Assembly: GCA_041393395.1 (NCBI GenBank)
Contig: JAWKKG010000004.1
Span: forward strand, 682,001-746,000
Length of the DNA stretch: 64,000 nt
Source: JAGQIB01 sp041393395
GTDB lineage: Bacteria > ARS69
Direction: 5' to 3'
Shown: piece by piece, positions 1 to 8,815 of the stretch
Position numbering within the stretch: the first letter of the stretch is position 1
Layout of the letters: each line of letters opens with the position of its first letter
The notes under the pieces: model-generated
What the model saw: the letters and a program-made list of their open reading frames with translations, nothing else
Database searches by the model: none
Told to the model about the DNA's origin: nothing
Made by a program: the position numbers and the translations under genes

Positions 1-1053
1 GGGCCCGTCGGGGGCCGAACCCGAGGTCATGGCCGAAACTCGATTACGGCCCGTGCGTTTCGCCTCGTAGAGCGTCCGATCGGCGGACTCGAGAAGATCC
101 CGGGTCACCTCGCCGTCTTCAGGGAACTGGGCGATGCCCATCGAGGTGGTGATCCGGATGGTGTCGTCTTCACCCGGAAACGCCGTCGCCTCCACTGCCG
201 CGCGGATACGCTCGGCGAGAATGACGGCGCCCTCCCTCGTGGTCTGGGGCAGGATGATCACGAACTCGTCGCCACCGTACTTCGCCAGCACATCGGTGGC
301 GCGGAGTTCGCCGATCACGACCTGCGACAGTCGACGCAGCACCTCACTGCCTTGCAGGTGCCCGTGGACGTCGTTGTACTCCTTGAGATGATCCACATCG
401 AGCATGATCAGGGCGAACTGCTCGCGGAATCGCTTGGCCCGCGCGACCTCGCGATCGAGGGCGGACCGCAGATAGCGGTAGTTGTAGACACCGGTCAGCC
501 CGTCCGTGATCGACAACTCCTCCGCCCGCGTGAAGCGACGCAGGTTGTCCAGAGCCGCAGCGAAGATCGGCGACAGAGAGACGGCGAGATCGCGATCGGA
601 CTCGCCGAACGCCGGCCCGGAGAACCGGTGCAGCGCGAGCGCGGCCGGGGGCTCGTCGCGCATCTTGAGCCCCACGAGCAGACACGACGTGGACTGATGA
701 CCGGGGTAGCCTTCGAACTCCGCGTCGAAGCGATCACTCGGAAGGCTCGCGATGAGCTCCGCTCCACCCCGGCGGAGCACGTCGCGGAGCGCGCCGCTGC
801 CCTTGCCGGGATCCAGCAGGTCCTCGTGGATCTCGCGTCCGCTCTCTTCCGCGAGCACGCGGTACCGTCGCAGTTCGTGCGGCGAGATCCAGAATCCCAC
901 CGTGATTCCGTGCGCTCCGAAGAGCTCGAGCCCGGCACGCAGGAACGGGCCGTACTTCTGACGACCGATCTGCCCGAGCGGCGGAAGCGTGACGAGTCGA
1001 CCGAGGACGGCCGCCGCGCCGGCCCAATCTTTGGGATCAACGTTCGGAGTCAC
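1..1053 (-). CDS. GAF-GGDEF diguanylate cyclase (3' end off window)
   Basis: This predicted cytosolic enzyme makes cyclic di-GMP from two GTP. The C-terminal half has a complete GGDEF active site (residues about 260-264, in KYGGDEFVIILP). An RATD inhibitory I-site lies exactly five residues upstream, so product inhibition is expected. The N-terminal 170 residues look like a GAF-type sensor domain; its ligand is unknown. I chose the GTG at 1053, preceded by an AGGCGAGGCG Shine-Dalgarno-like stretch, because it overlaps the end of the upstream small membrane gene, which suggests translational coupling. The reading frame is still open at base 1, so the C-terminus is cut off by the window. It forms an apparent operon with the STAS protein and the small membrane protein. 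The GGDEF call is very firm; the GAF call is by pattern only. Confidence 0.9.
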   Translation of the reverse strand, partial: MTPNVDPKDWAGAAAVLGRLVTLPPLGQIGRQKYGPFLRAGLELFGAHGITVGFWISPHELRRYRVLAEESGREIHEDLLDPGKGSGALRDVLRRGGAELIASLPSDRFDAEFEGYPGHQSTSCLLVGLKMRDEPPAALALHRFSGPAFGESDRDLAVSLSPIFAAALDNLRRFTRAEELSITDGLTGVYNYRYLRSALDREVARAKRFREQFALIMLDVDHLKEYNDVHGHLQGSEVLRRLSQVVIGELRATDVLAKYGGDEFVIILPQTTREGAVILAERIRAAVEATAFPGEDDTIRITTSMGIAQFPEDGEVTRDLLESADRTLYEAKRTGRNRVSAMTSGSAPDGP

Positions 1054-1324
1054 GCTCGCCTCGCCTGAATCCGGTGTGTGCTCGATCTCCCCCCCGGAAG
1101 GTCGCGAACACACCGCGCGCGGCCCACGCCGCCGCCAGCACGAACAGCGCCGCTGCCGGCGCGCCCTTCCACCACGCAATGCCGACGTGAGCCAGCATCG
1201 CGAACAGCTTCCAGGTCAAGATTCCGAGTCCGATGACGAGTGCGACCTTCAGCGACGCCTCGACACTCCCGGCGATCCGCCGCTCGCGCGACTCGCTCAC
1301 GCGACGCGCCCCGGCTCCCGACAC
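1037..1324 (-). CDS. Small two-helix membrane protein, unknown function
   Basis: This 95-residue protein has an Arg-rich N-terminus, two hydrophobic segments (about residues 25-47 and 53-72) and a charged tail. I do not recognise the family. It sits 7 bp after the STAS gene and overlaps the diguanylate cyclase start by 17 bp, so the three genes are probably co-transcribed and coupled. The GTG at 1324 has a poor ribosome site; a GTG at 1300 in the same frame is an alternative. The overlap and two clean membrane segments favour a real gene. Confidence 0.6.
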   Translation of the reverse strand: MSGAGARRVSESRERRIAGSVEASLKVALVIGLGILTWKLFAMLAHVGIAWWKGAPAAALFVLAAAWAARGVFATFRGGDRAHTGFRRGERDSER

Positions 1325-1330
1325 GGGAAC

Positions 1331-1696
1331 TCACGACGAGAGGCCCCCGGGATGCGCGTCCTCGAACTTCTGGATTGCTGATCTCTCATCGGCATCACAG
1401 GGCATTACCGTGAGAAGTTTGGTCGTCTTGAGGATTCCCCGCACGCGTTGCCCCACCCCACAGAACCTCATCTCCCCACCCCGATCCCGCATCCGGGAGT
1501 ACGCCGCCAGGAGAATACCCAGCCCGGCGCTATTCACCCACGGAACGTGCGTCAGGTCGATCAGAAGTCGCTCGCTGCCCTGCTCGAAGACCACGTCGAT
1601 CGCGTCGCGAAGAGCCTGCGACTCGGGGCCGCCGAGGATCTTCCCCACGACCTCGATCACGCGGACCTCTCCCGCCTTTCGGACAGCCACATCCAC
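1331..1696 (-). CDS. STAS-domain protein (anti-sigma factor antagonist type)
   Basis: This 121-residue single-domain STAS protein resembles SpoIIAA/RsbV antagonists, which switch partners when a conserved serine is phosphorylated. The segment LIDLTHVPWVNSAGLGILL carries the hallmark Asn-Ser-Ala-Gly-Leu-Gly, with the Ser as the expected phosphorylation site. The start is GTG at 1696, chosen because GGGAGG lies 5 bp upstream; upstream in-frame codons lack such a site. It is first in an apparent operon with a small membrane protein and a diguanylate cyclase. No partner anti-sigma kinase is visible in the window, so the pathway it feeds is unknown. A weak GG-N10-GC sigma-54-like match lies at 1745-1758, but I do not call it. 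Confidence 0.85.
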   Translation of the reverse strand: MDVAVRKAGEVRVIEVVGKILGGPESQALRDAIDVVFEQGSERLLIDLTHVPWVNSAGLGILLAAYSRMRDRGGEMRFCGVGQRVRGILKTTKLLTVMPCDADERSAIQKFEDAHPGGLSS

Positions 1697-1899
1697 GGCG
1701 GCCTCCCAGCAGAAGGCGTAACGTACGCAATCACAACAAGTTGTGCGACCGGCGAGCCCGTTCGAGCGAACGCTAGCACGCACCCCGAGGAGCGTCAAGA
1801 GCAGAAAGACGGGGAAAGGGGGGCTAAGTCGTTACGCGAACACATCTTCCCCGCTCCGAAACCGGCCACGAACAGCACCGGTCCGGACGAGGAGGGGGA

Positions 1900-2685
1900 T
1901 CAGTGGGCGCCTTCTCCGGTGAGCATGACCCGGACGGTCTTCAGCAGAATGCCGAGGTCGACCCCCAGAGACTGGGTCCTCACGTACCGGACATCATACT
2001 CCAGTTTCAGCCGGACGTCCTCGACGTTCGTGTCGTAGCGGTGCTCGACCTGGGCCAGCCCCGTGATGCCGGGCGGGACCGAGAGCCGCTCCATGTAGCC
2101 GGGAATCGCCCGCCGGAACTTCTCCACGAAGAACGGGCGCTCCGGACGGGGACCGATCAGGGTCATGTCCCCGCGGAGAACGTTGAACAGCTGCGGAAGC
2201 TCGTCCAGTCGGGTGCGACGCAGGAACTTGCCGAGCGGCGTGACGCGCGAATCATTCTGACTCGCCCAGGTGGGACCGAGGCGCGCCTCCGCATCCTCGA
2301 CCATCGTGCGGAACTTGTAGATTCGGAAAAGTCGACCGGCACTCGCGATCGTGCGTCGATCCGCGCGGCGCCGGTCGTGGGCCAGAACCCCGCCGGCTCG
2401 CTGACGCCGATCGTGTTCCGCCGAGCGACGATTGATACCCACACGCGTCTGTTGGTAGAGCACGGGACCGGTCGACGTCAGACGGACCGCGAGTGCAATC
2501 ACGAGCAGCGCGGGCGCCAGGACGACGATCGCCGCACTGCAAACCACGATGTCGGCGGCGCGACGCAACAGCGACGGCGGCCGCGGCGTGGGGATCGCGG
2601 TGCGAAGCGGATGAGTGGCTTCCGCCACGGCGGCGGGCGCCGGGACATCTTTGTCCCAGCCCCGTGGGACGGCTTGCTCGCGCAC
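1900..2685 (-). CDS. Bacterial sugar transferase (priming glycosyltransferase)
   Basis: This is a polyisoprenyl-phosphate hexose-1-phosphate transferase (Pfam bacterial sugar transferase family). It would attach the first sugar phosphate to undecaprenyl phosphate at the inner membrane. One N-terminal membrane segment (IVVCSAAIVVLAPALLVIAL) precedes the catalytic motifs YKFRTM, TRLDELPQLFNVLRGDM and IGPRPERP, and a PGITGLAQV segment. The start is GTG at 2685, backed by a GAGAGGAAG Shine-Dalgarno sequence; the upstream in-frame GTG at 2733 lacks one. An Arg/Asp-rich insertion of about 30 residues sits between the QTRVGINRR segment and YKFRTM. The paralogue at 35405-36214 has a comparable insertion. 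Transcribed alone, probably from the sigma-54-like site at 2733-2748. Confidence 0.9.
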   Translation of the reverse strand: MREQAVPRGWDKDVPAPAAVAEATHPLRTAIPTPRPPSLLRRAADIVVCSAAIVVLAPALLVIALAVRLTSTGPVLYQQTRVGINRRSAEHDRRQRAGGVLAHDRRRADRRTIASAGRLFRIYKFRTMVEDAEARLGPTWASQNDSRVTPLGKFLRRTRLDELPQLFNVLRGDMTLIGPRPERPFFVEKFRRAIPGYMERLSVPPGITGLAQVEHRYDTNVEDVRLKLEYDVRYVRTQSLGVDLGILLKTVRVMLTGEGAH

Positions 2686-2732
2686 GGTGCACTTCCTCTC
2701 GGTCCGGATCGATCCTGCAGTTGCTGCCGGCA

Positions 2733-2748
2733 CGCGGATCGAACGCCA
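2733..2748 (-). promoter_or_regulatory. Candidate sigma-54 promoter for sugar transferase
   Basis: On the minus strand the element reads TGGCGT, five bases, then CCGC. The GG and GC are separated by exactly ten bases, the strict sigma-54 spacing. The -24 half is good and the -12 half departs from TTGC. It would place the transcript start near 2722, about 37 bases before the GTG at 2685. It is the weakest of the five candidates in this window. Confidence 0.35.
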
Positions 2749-2855
2749 AAGAGCGTATCAGGTTCCCGAGGGCATTGTCAAAGCAAGCGCAAACCGCGAA
2801 GCGACGCCAAAGTCGACCAACAGGTCCGAAATTGGTCGGCGCGCGGAGTCGGGGG

Positions 2856-3842
2856 TCAGGGGGCGCTGGCGATCGTCAGGCGGGTGGTGGCAGCCGTCTG
2901 GAGCGCCGAATTGCCGACGTCGTCCAGCAGGGCGCCCCGGACGAGGCCGTTCGCCAGCGCGATGCCGGCCGGCACGGTCCAGTCCCGCTCGAAGATCCCG
3001 TCCCCGGCCACGGTGTCCCCGAAGGCGCCGTCGTCGAACAGGGGGATGTTGTCGACCACGACCGTCTCCCCCGCCACGAGGTCCACGGTGGCGGCCCCGC
3101 CGGGAGCGTCGGCCACGAGCGTGAAATGCACCACGGAGCCCGCCCCGAGGGTGGAGCCCCCCGAGTCTTCCGTCACGTCCAGGATCACCGCCCGCGTGTC
3201 GAGAATGATCTCGTCCGAGACGAGCTCGGACTGGACACCGCCCGCGGCGAAGAATCGCGCGTACACGGTCTTCACGCCGTCGCCGGCGGAGAGCGAGAAC
3301 AGCGTCGCGCCGGTACCCAGCAGGCGGGTCGTGCCGTCGACGAGGTCGCTGTCCTCCGACAGCCGGAACGCCACCGTGCCGACGGGCGCCACGAGATCCA
3401 CGTTGATGTTGCCGGAGCCGGGAATGATCGACGAACCGGAAGTCTTCGCAACACCACCCTCCAGGGTGATGCCGTAGACGCCGGGGCTGCCGGAGATCGC
3501 CTGCGAGCGATTCCCCTCGACGTCGTCCGCGACGGCCGCGATCTCGTACGTGTAGAGCGCGGACCGCGCGACGTCGGAGTCGACGTACTCGGTGTCCGGC
3601 GTGTCGGCGATCAGCAGGAAGTCCCCCGCATCGACCGCGCGGTAGATCCGGTAGCTGTCTACCCCGGCCGGCGCGTCGATCGACCAGCGCAGCGTGTTCG
3701 TCGCGAAGGCGAGCTCGAGGACCACGTCGCTCGGCGTGGGCGGTTGCGAACCCACGAAAGTCGTCGGCTCCTCGGGCGTGCGCCCGCAGGCACCCAGTCC
3801 GAGGATCATGCAGGCCCACCCCGCTGCCAGAATCCGTCGCAT
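2856..3842 (-). CDS. Lipoprotein with fibronectin-III-like domain, unknown function
   Basis: This 328-residue predicted lipoprotein has a signal peptide ending in a lipobox (LGLGAC, Cys at about residue 16). A fibronectin type III-like domain (about residues 30-130, with SYRIYRAVDAGDF) follows, then beta-rich sequence resembling Ig-like extracellular domains. I do not recognise a specific family. The start ATG at 3842 overlaps the TGA of the upstream gene by one base (TGATG), so the two are coupled. It is the last gene of that short unit. It probably sits at the periplasmic or outer face of the envelope and may work with the PEGA/DUF5683-like neighbour. Confidence 0.75.
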   Translation of the reverse strand: MRRILAAGWACMILGLGACGRTPEEPTTFVGSQPPTPSDVVLELAFATNTLRWSIDAPAGVDSYRIYRAVDAGDFLLIADTPDTEYVDSDVARSALYTYEIAAVADDVEGNRSQAISGSPGVYGITLEGGVAKTSGSSIIPGSGNINVDLVAPVGTVAFRLSEDSDLVDGTTRLLGTGATLFSLSAGDGVKTVYARFFAAGGVQSELVSDEIILDTRAVILDVTEDSGGSTLGAGSVVHFTLVADAPGGAATVDLVAGETVVVDNIPLFDDGAFGDTVAGDGIFERDWTVPAGIALANGLVRGALLDDVGNSALQTAATTRLTIASAP

Positions 3843-4975
3843 CAGAACCTCAGATTCGCGGCGAAGCTGCCGTCGCCGGGATCCACCGAGAAACCGAATC
3901 CGGAACGTCGCGGACTGCGCTCGCCCCAGGGAGATCCGAACGAGAAGGCCGCGTCGATCACGTTCAGCGCCCAGTAGCCGGCCGTGACCGTGACGGCGAA
4001 CTTCCGCTCGCGCTTGCGATCGTCCACGGTGTCGTACAACCGCAAGAGCTCCGCCTCGCGCTGCATCCGCTCCGCGACGGAGCCGGCGCCCGCCCACCGG
4101 ATGCGCTCGAGTTCGTAGTCGCTGACGGACTGATTGTATCGGTCCTGGGTGACGAAGACCCAGCTCCCGAGCGCGATGCCGCCCGTCGCAAGCAGGAACG
4201 CCTTCGTCGACTGCCCGTTGTACTCCTGCCCGAGACCCGGAAACAGGATCGATCGCGTCACCGCGTCGAAACGTCGGCGCGGGCGCATCTCCAGTGCGAG
4301 CGACGCTTCGTCCGCCTGCGTGACGTCGAAGCCGGGCCCGAGGATCCAGCTGTCGATGAACGACAGGCCCCAGATGGCTGCACCACTCATGAGCGCGAGG
4401 CTTCGGCGATCGGCGGCGGCGGTCTTCTTCTCCCGCGCGAGATCGATCAGCAACTGAGCGTCGTGCTGCTCGTTCGCGTTCGCCGCGTCGTCGAACGATC
4501 GCTCCGCCGCCGTGAGGTCGCTGTCCGCATCCCACAGCTCGGTCTGGGCCACGACGGCCGTCCCGAGCGCGCCCGCGGCGGTGAGGCCGAAGAGCAGTCC
4601 CTTCACGCGCTGCTCGCTCAGGTACTGAGTGAGTCCCGGGTACAGCGCCGGCAAGAGGCTCCGACGCAAGGGTCCGCGACCATACGAGAGGATCCGGGTC
4701 CCCTGCTCGTCCACGCGGATCCGCACTCGGCCCATCTGGGTCTCGACGCCGGGGCCCGAAGCGCGGAGCCAGTAGTCTCCGTCGAGCGCTCCCGGAATGC
4801 GCAGCGGCGAGACGCCCTGGATCCGCTCGTGTCCGAGCAGCTCCAGACGGGCCCAGGGAAGGTCCGTCCGGAACTCCAGCGCGCTGCCTTCCGTGTAGAA
4901 GTTCTGGGCGCTGGCATTCCCGGTCAGTGCGAGAGCACCGAGCAGCAGCCACCACCGGATCGTACGAGATCGCAT
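3842..4975 (-). CDS. Secreted/membrane protein with PEGA-like and DUF5683-like motifs
   Basis: This 377-residue protein has a signal peptide ending ALTGNASAQ. A PEGA-like beta domain (about 25-100) follows, then two copies of a membrane module built on a P-G-L-x-Q-Y motif (YPGLTQYLSEQRVKG and FPGLGQEYNGQSTKA), each followed by a hydrophobic helix. The second module resembles DUF5683, common in FCB-group bacteria. A long charged, probably helical stretch lies between the modules. The start ATG at 4975 is chosen because the signal peptide begins MRSRTIRWW there. It is translationally coupled to the downstream lipoprotein gene. The function is unknown; the position beside the exosortase locus suggests an envelope or export role. 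Confidence 0.75.
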   Translation of the reverse strand: MRSRTIRWWLLLGALALTGNASAQNFYTEGSALEFRTDLPWARLELLGHERIQGVSPLRIPGALDGDYWLRASGPGVETQMGRVRIRVDEQGTRILSYGRGPLRRSLLPALYPGLTQYLSEQRVKGLLFGLTAAGALGTAVVAQTELWDADSDLTAAERSFDDAANANEQHDAQLLIDLAREKKTAAADRRSLALMSGAAIWGLSFIDSWILGPGFDVTQADEASLALEMRPRRRFDAVTRSILFPGLGQEYNGQSTKAFLLATGGIALGSWVFVTQDRYNQSVSDYELERIRWAGAGSVAERMQREAELLRLYDTVDDRKRERKFAVTVTAGYWALNVIDAAFSFGSPWGERSPRRSGFGFSVDPGDGSFAANLRF

Positions 4976-5068
4976 TCGGAATCCTCGGGGCGGAAGCGGA
5001 CCAATGTCACCGGCCCGACTGGAAAGCGTCAAGCGGATTTGGCCCGTCTACCCCCGTATGTCGACCGA

Positions 5069-6475
5069 TCACTCGCTCGCCTTGAAGACCGCGCGGAGGC
5101 GGTCCAGCTGGGCTCTCGCGCGCTCCCGCAGGTCGGGGTCGCCGGCGCTCTCGGCGACGGTCCGCAGGACCCGCCAGCCCTGCTGCCGGAACTCGTCCAG
5201 GCGCTCTCGTCGCCGATCCGACTCCCAGGTGCGAGGGACGTGGATCTGGGGCGGAGTTCCGGGGTCCGCTTCCGCCGCCTTCACCACGAGTTGGTCTCCG
5301 GCCAGGGGGCCCGCGCGCAGGCGCGTGAGACGACTCCGGTACACGCCCGCCGCGGCAAGGGCGTGCGCCGCGCCCGGCTCGCGCAGGGCGGCCTCGCGCA
5401 GCACCGGCAGCGCGTCTTCCCACTGGCCGCGCGCGATGAACGCCTGCCCTTTCCAGTAGAGCGCTTCCGATTCGCGACCCTCGCGAACGCGCGCGCCGAG
5501 CGCCAGGAAGTCGTCGATCACCTCGAGGCCGTCGCGGGGTCTTCGCGTTTCCACCAGGAGTTCCCCGAGACGCACGCGCGCTTCGGCCGCGGCCGGGATC
5601 TCGTCGCCTTCGCGCAGGGCTTCCCGCCACCAGGTCTCCGCGTCCGCGTTCTGGCGGGCGTCGGCCGCGAGCATCCCGAGCGCGAGCAACACCTCCGCCC
5701 GATCGTCCCCCGGAGCGGCGTCGCGCAGGACCTCCTCGAATCCTTCGCGTGCCGCCTTCTGATCGCCCATCAGGGCGTTCGCCTCCGCCAGGCGACGTTT
5801 CACGCGCGAAACCCCGGTCCGATCGGCCCACAGCTCGGCAGTTCGCCGCAGGCGATCGCGCACTTCGCGCACGATGATGTCCGCCTCACCGCGAGAGCGC
5901 AGTTCACGCGCAAGCAGCGCGACGTGGATCTCCAGGTCCACGTCGAACGCCTCGACCCGATCGACCGGCCCGATCCCCTCCGTGGGGCGACCGTCGCGAC
6001 CGAGGTACGCGCGGTACACGTCGAGGGCCCGGTCCCCTTGCCCCAGTCTCTCCCACACCTTGCCGGCACCGAGACTCGCGCGCGCGCGAACGTCCGGATC
6101 GAACCGATAGATCTGACCGATGCGATCGTACTCGGCCGCGATCTCCTCCGTCGCTTCCTTCGACGCACGCAAGTCCGTCGCGAGCAGGCCGGATTCCGCG
6201 GCGAGTCGCAGGCGAGCGACCGTGTCCGGATCGCGGAGCTCGGCGATCCCCGGGGCGCCCGCGGCACCGAACTCCCGCTCGATCTCGGCGTTTCGCCGGG
6301 CGACGCGCGCGGAGAGGGAGTCGGCGGCCAGCCCCGCCGCGCGCCACGTGGCTTCGTCGCGACGGGCCCAGTAGCGCGCACGCTCCGCATCGAAACGGAG
6401 GGAGCGCTCCGAGGAACCGCATCCGCCGAGCACGGCCGCGAGCGTCACGCCGAGCGCGAGAGTCCGGCCCCTCAT
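5069..6475 (-). CDS. TPR-repeat lipoprotein
   Basis: This 468-residue predicted lipoprotein (lipobox LGGC at about residues 16-19) is almost entirely helical. It has tetratricopeptide-like repeats such as ASLGAGKVWERLGQGDRALD and YWKGQAFIARGQWEDALPVL. Such proteins scaffold envelope assemblies; in exosortase loci a TPR protein often accompanies the polymer export genes. The start ATG at 6475 overlaps the stop of the upstream membrane gene by four bases (ATGA), so it belongs to the exosortase operon and is its last gene. The specific partner is not visible from sequence. It is not clearly the known PrsT family. Confidence 0.8.
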   Translation of the reverse strand: MRGRTLALGVTLAAVLGGCGSSERSLRFDAERARYWARRDEATWRAAGLAADSLSARVARRNAEIEREFGAAGAPGIAELRDPDTVARLRLAAESGLLATDLRASKEATEEIAAEYDRIGQIYRFDPDVRARASLGAGKVWERLGQGDRALDVYRAYLGRDGRPTEGIGPVDRVEAFDVDLEIHVALLARELRSRGEADIIVREVRDRLRRTAELWADRTGVSRVKRRLAEANALMGDQKAAREGFEEVLRDAAPGDDRAEVLLALGMLAADARQNADAETWWREALREGDEIPAAAEARVRLGELLVETRRPRDGLEVIDDFLALGARVREGRESEALYWKGQAFIARGQWEDALPVLREAALREPGAAHALAAAGVYRSRLTRLRAGPLAGDQLVVKAAEADPGTPPQIHVPRTWESDRRRERLDEFRQQGWRVLRTVAESAGDPDLRERARAQLDRLRAVFKASE

Positions 6476-7317
6476 CCCTCGACCCCGAAGCGATGCAGAT
6501 AGAGGCGCGTGGTGGCGGCCAGGATGAACCAGGTCCCGAGCCAGGCGCCCAGCAGACCACCCCCGGCCACCCAGAGCCCGAGCCCCGGGAACGTTCGCTC
6601 GAAGAGTCCGAGCAGGAAGGTCGGCGGCACACGCAGCGCCAGCGTGAAGAGGACTTCGACCAGGACGAACGCGGAGCTCAGCCCGAGATAGCGCACCGCG
6701 AACTCCACGCTGCGCCGCCAGGCTCGCGGCGGAGAGAGGCCGCCGAGCACGACGCTCGGCAGCGCATAGGCGAAGAGCATTCGCGCCACGAGTCCCACGC
6801 CCAGGAACGCCAGCGCGAAAAGCTCCCGGGCGAGCGCGTCCACGGGCGAGGTGGGCGAGCCGGCGGCCGCGTCCGCGGCGACGAGACCGAACGTACCCGC
6901 CAGGGCACCGGGCAGCGTGGCGATCCACGCCGCACCGAGACCCCCGCGGGAAGGGTTCGAGCCGGCGGACTGCCCCAGAAAGACGGCAGGCAGTCGGGGC
7001 AGTACGTACACGAAGATCGGGACGCCGACGAGCCATACCAGCAACGGCATCGACCACCCCGCGATGCGCGGCAGCGCGGCCAGCGCCTCCGGGTAGTGCA
7101 GAGCCGGCTCTCCCGCGAGCAGATACCAGGCCGGAACGAGGAACGTGTCGAGGGGTGGCCGGGGAAACGTCGAGAGTGCCCAGAGCCAGATCGCCTCGAC
7201 CGCGGCCAGCGGCAGCAGGGCGATCACGAAGCGCGGGCGCAGCGCATGCCACGCCTCGGCCCAGCACTGCGAGAACATCCCGACGTTCGTCTCGAGCTCG
7301 GTACGCCCCGGCGTCAC
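6472..7317 (-). CDS. Polytopic inner-membrane protein, unknown function
   Basis: This 281-residue protein has about six predicted membrane helices and little extramembrane sequence. It shows no catalytic motif I recognise; the general layout is like membrane-anchoring domains of the glycerophosphodiesterase-associated type. It overlaps EpsI upstream and the TPR lipoprotein downstream by four bases each, so it is locked into the exosortase operon. It could be an accessory of polymer export or substrate presentation; this is inference from context only. Confidence 0.75.
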   Translation of the reverse strand: MTPGRTELETNVGMFSQCWAEAWHALRPRFVIALLPLAAVEAIWLWALSTFPRPPLDTFLVPAWYLLAGEPALHYPEALAALPRIAGWSMPLLVWLVGVPIFVYVLPRLPAVFLGQSAGSNPSRGGLGAAWIATLPGALAGTFGLVAADAAAGSPTSPVDALARELFALAFLGVGLVARMLFAYALPSVVLGGLSPPRAWRRSVEFAVRYLGLSSAFVLVEVLFTLALRVPPTFLLGLFERTFPGLGLWVAGGGLLGAWLGTWFILAATTRLYLHRFGVEG

Positions 7318-7958
7318 GCGGATTCGTCCTCCGCGAAAGGGAGGATCTCGGAGAGCTGCGGATCGAGCAGCCGGAACAGTGCAGCCACGCGGTGGCGCGC
7401 CGCCTCGACGTCGTTTGCCTCGATGGGCGTCGACAGGCGAACGATCGCAGCGTCCGTCGGTCGACGGGACAATGCGGACCGGACGATGGCCGCCTTCAGC
7501 CCGACTTCACGCGGTGTCCTCCCCCACCGGGATTCGTACCAGTAGCAGGCGAGCATGCGCGCGTCGTCTCGGCGCCGCAGCGTGAGCCAGCGGACCGGAC
7601 TCCCGTCGATGTCGCCGACGTCTGCCGATTCCACACGCCAACCCGCACCGGGGTAGCAGATCCGCGGCGAGTGCACCGTTGCGCCGAGTCGCTGCGTGCG
7701 GTGGTAGTCGACGAGTGTCCATACCGGAGCGGCTTCATTCTCGTACGCGCGCATCAGCAGCGCGTCCGTCCGCAGCTCCGCCCGGACGCGATCCGACACG
7801 GGCACGTCCCTTCCCACGAAATCCGCCAGCGTCCACGGAAGGTCGGCGAGCTCGACGACCTCGCGCGGCGGCATCCCGCCGGCTCGCAGCACGGCGCCGC
7901 CTCCCGCGCCGAGCGCGGTCAGACCGAAGGCGATCACGATCGCGCGGGTCGCTCCCAC
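7314..7958 (-). CDS. epsI: EpsI family protein (DUF3485), exosortase accessory
   Basis: This 214-residue EpsI-like protein is found next to, or fused to, exosortases. It has an N-terminal signal anchor (IVIAFGLTALGAGGGAVL), then the DUF3485 core: VWTLVDYHRTQRLGATVHSP with ICYPGAGW, and the ACYWYESRWG region. Length and motif order match the family. Its start lies inside the exosortase 3' end (25 bp overlap), and its stop overlaps the next gene. In known systems EpsI is required for exopolysaccharide production or export, though its biochemical activity is not established. Confidence 0.92.
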   Translation of the reverse strand: MGATRAIVIAFGLTALGAGGGAVLRAGGMPPREVVELADLPWTLADFVGRDVPVSDRVRAELRTDALLMRAYENEAAPVWTLVDYHRTQRLGATVHSPRICYPGAGWRVESADVGDIDGSPVRWLTLRRRDDARMLACYWYESRWGRTPREVGLKAAIVRSALSRRPTDAAIVRLSTPIEANDVEAARHRVAALFRLLDPQLSEILPFAEDESA

Positions 7959-8815
7959 CGGGCGAGCCCCTTCCCCACGAACCAGAGCGTGGCCAAGGCG
8001 AACAGGAACGAAACGGCCCCAGCGGCCTCGTGAACCCAGCCGGTGGCTGCCGCCTCACCGACCCGGGCGGCCGCGAGAGCCGTGGCGGAAACCCGAACCG
8101 CGTTGAGGAGCACCGCGATCGGCACCGCGGCGAGAAACAGGATAACCCGATTCGGAAATCGGCGGACGATCGTTCCGGTCAGCGATCCCTCCGCGAGCAA
8201 GGCCGCGAGGGCGAGCAGCGTGACGAGGGAGCGCAGCCCGCTGCAGGCGGCGGCGACCTCCAGCGACACGCCCGCGAGGTGGATCACGTTGCCGTCCCGC
8301 TCGATCGTGGCGCCGGCGAGGACGAGCGTCCACTCGGCGACCCGCGACGCGAGGAGCTGGAGCGGCAGCGCGATCGCGTTCCAGACCAGCGTGGGCGGCG
8401 GGATCATGAACAGCAGGAACGCCACGGGAAACGCGACGACGCGGGCGCGGCGCCATCCGTGCAGCAGCGCCACGCAACCGAGCGCCCACGGCACGATGGA
8501 CGAACGGAGCAGGAAGAACTCGGAGGCCGCGGCGCCGAGCAGGTAGACGGCCACGGCGGCCGCGACGATCCATGCTCCCGTGGCGGCCGGTTGCCGCGCG
8601 GTCGCCGTGAGGCGCTCCCGCCGTGCGAACACGAGGGCGACGGCGAGCGGCAGGACCGCCCATCCGTGGGAGTAATTGCCGGAGCGATTCCAGTCCGAGA
8701 CGAGCTCGGGCGCGAGGGGGCCGTACATCGCGAGGACCCCGAACCCGAGGACGAGGACGAGCGGATCGGACCAGACGTTTCGCGGCGAGCGCGTCGGAAC
8801 GGACGCTCCGCTCAC
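7934..8815 (-). CDS. xrtA: Exosortase (XrtA-type) transpeptidase
   Basis: This 293-residue polytopic inner-membrane protein, about eight helices, is predicted to cleave PEP-CTERM proteins and transfer them to an acceptor, probably a glycan or lipid. The three expected catalytic residues are present: Cys191 in AAACSGLRS, Arg241 in LLNAVRV and His262 in GWVHEAAG. The FMIPPP segment and the YSHGW motif are also typical. The GTG start at 8815 overlaps the deacetylase stop as GTGA. The surrounding genes (DUF3473 deacetylase, TIGR03087-like glycosyltransferase, EpsI, PrsR, FemAB) are the hallmark companions of subtype XrtA/EpsH. The subtype assignment is by context. A likely substrate is the small protein at 40045-40314. 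Confidence 0.93.
   Translation of the reverse strand: MSGASVPTRSPRNVWSDPLVLVLGFGVLAMYGPLAPELVSDWNRSGNYSHGWAVLPLAVALVFARRERLTATARQPAATGAWIVAAAVAVYLLGAAASEFFLLRSSIVPWALGCVALLHGWRRARVVAFPVAFLLFMIPPPTLVWNAIALPLQLLASRVAEWTLVLAGATIERDGNVIHLAGVSLEVAAACSGLRSLVTLLALAALLAEGSLTGTIVRRFPNRVILFLAAVPIAVLLNAVRVSATALAAARVGEAAATGWVHEAAGAVSFLFALATLWFVGKGLARWERPARS

Noticed and set aside
1743..1760. GG-N10-GC element upstream of the STAS gene
   Set aside because: Spacing fits but both halves are poor (GGGCTC and TCGCA); not enough to call.
4463..6502. Long plus-strand open frame opposite the TPR lipoprotein
   Set aside because: Antisense frame kept open by high GC; the minus-strand frame has a lipobox, repeats and operon overlaps, the plus frame has none.
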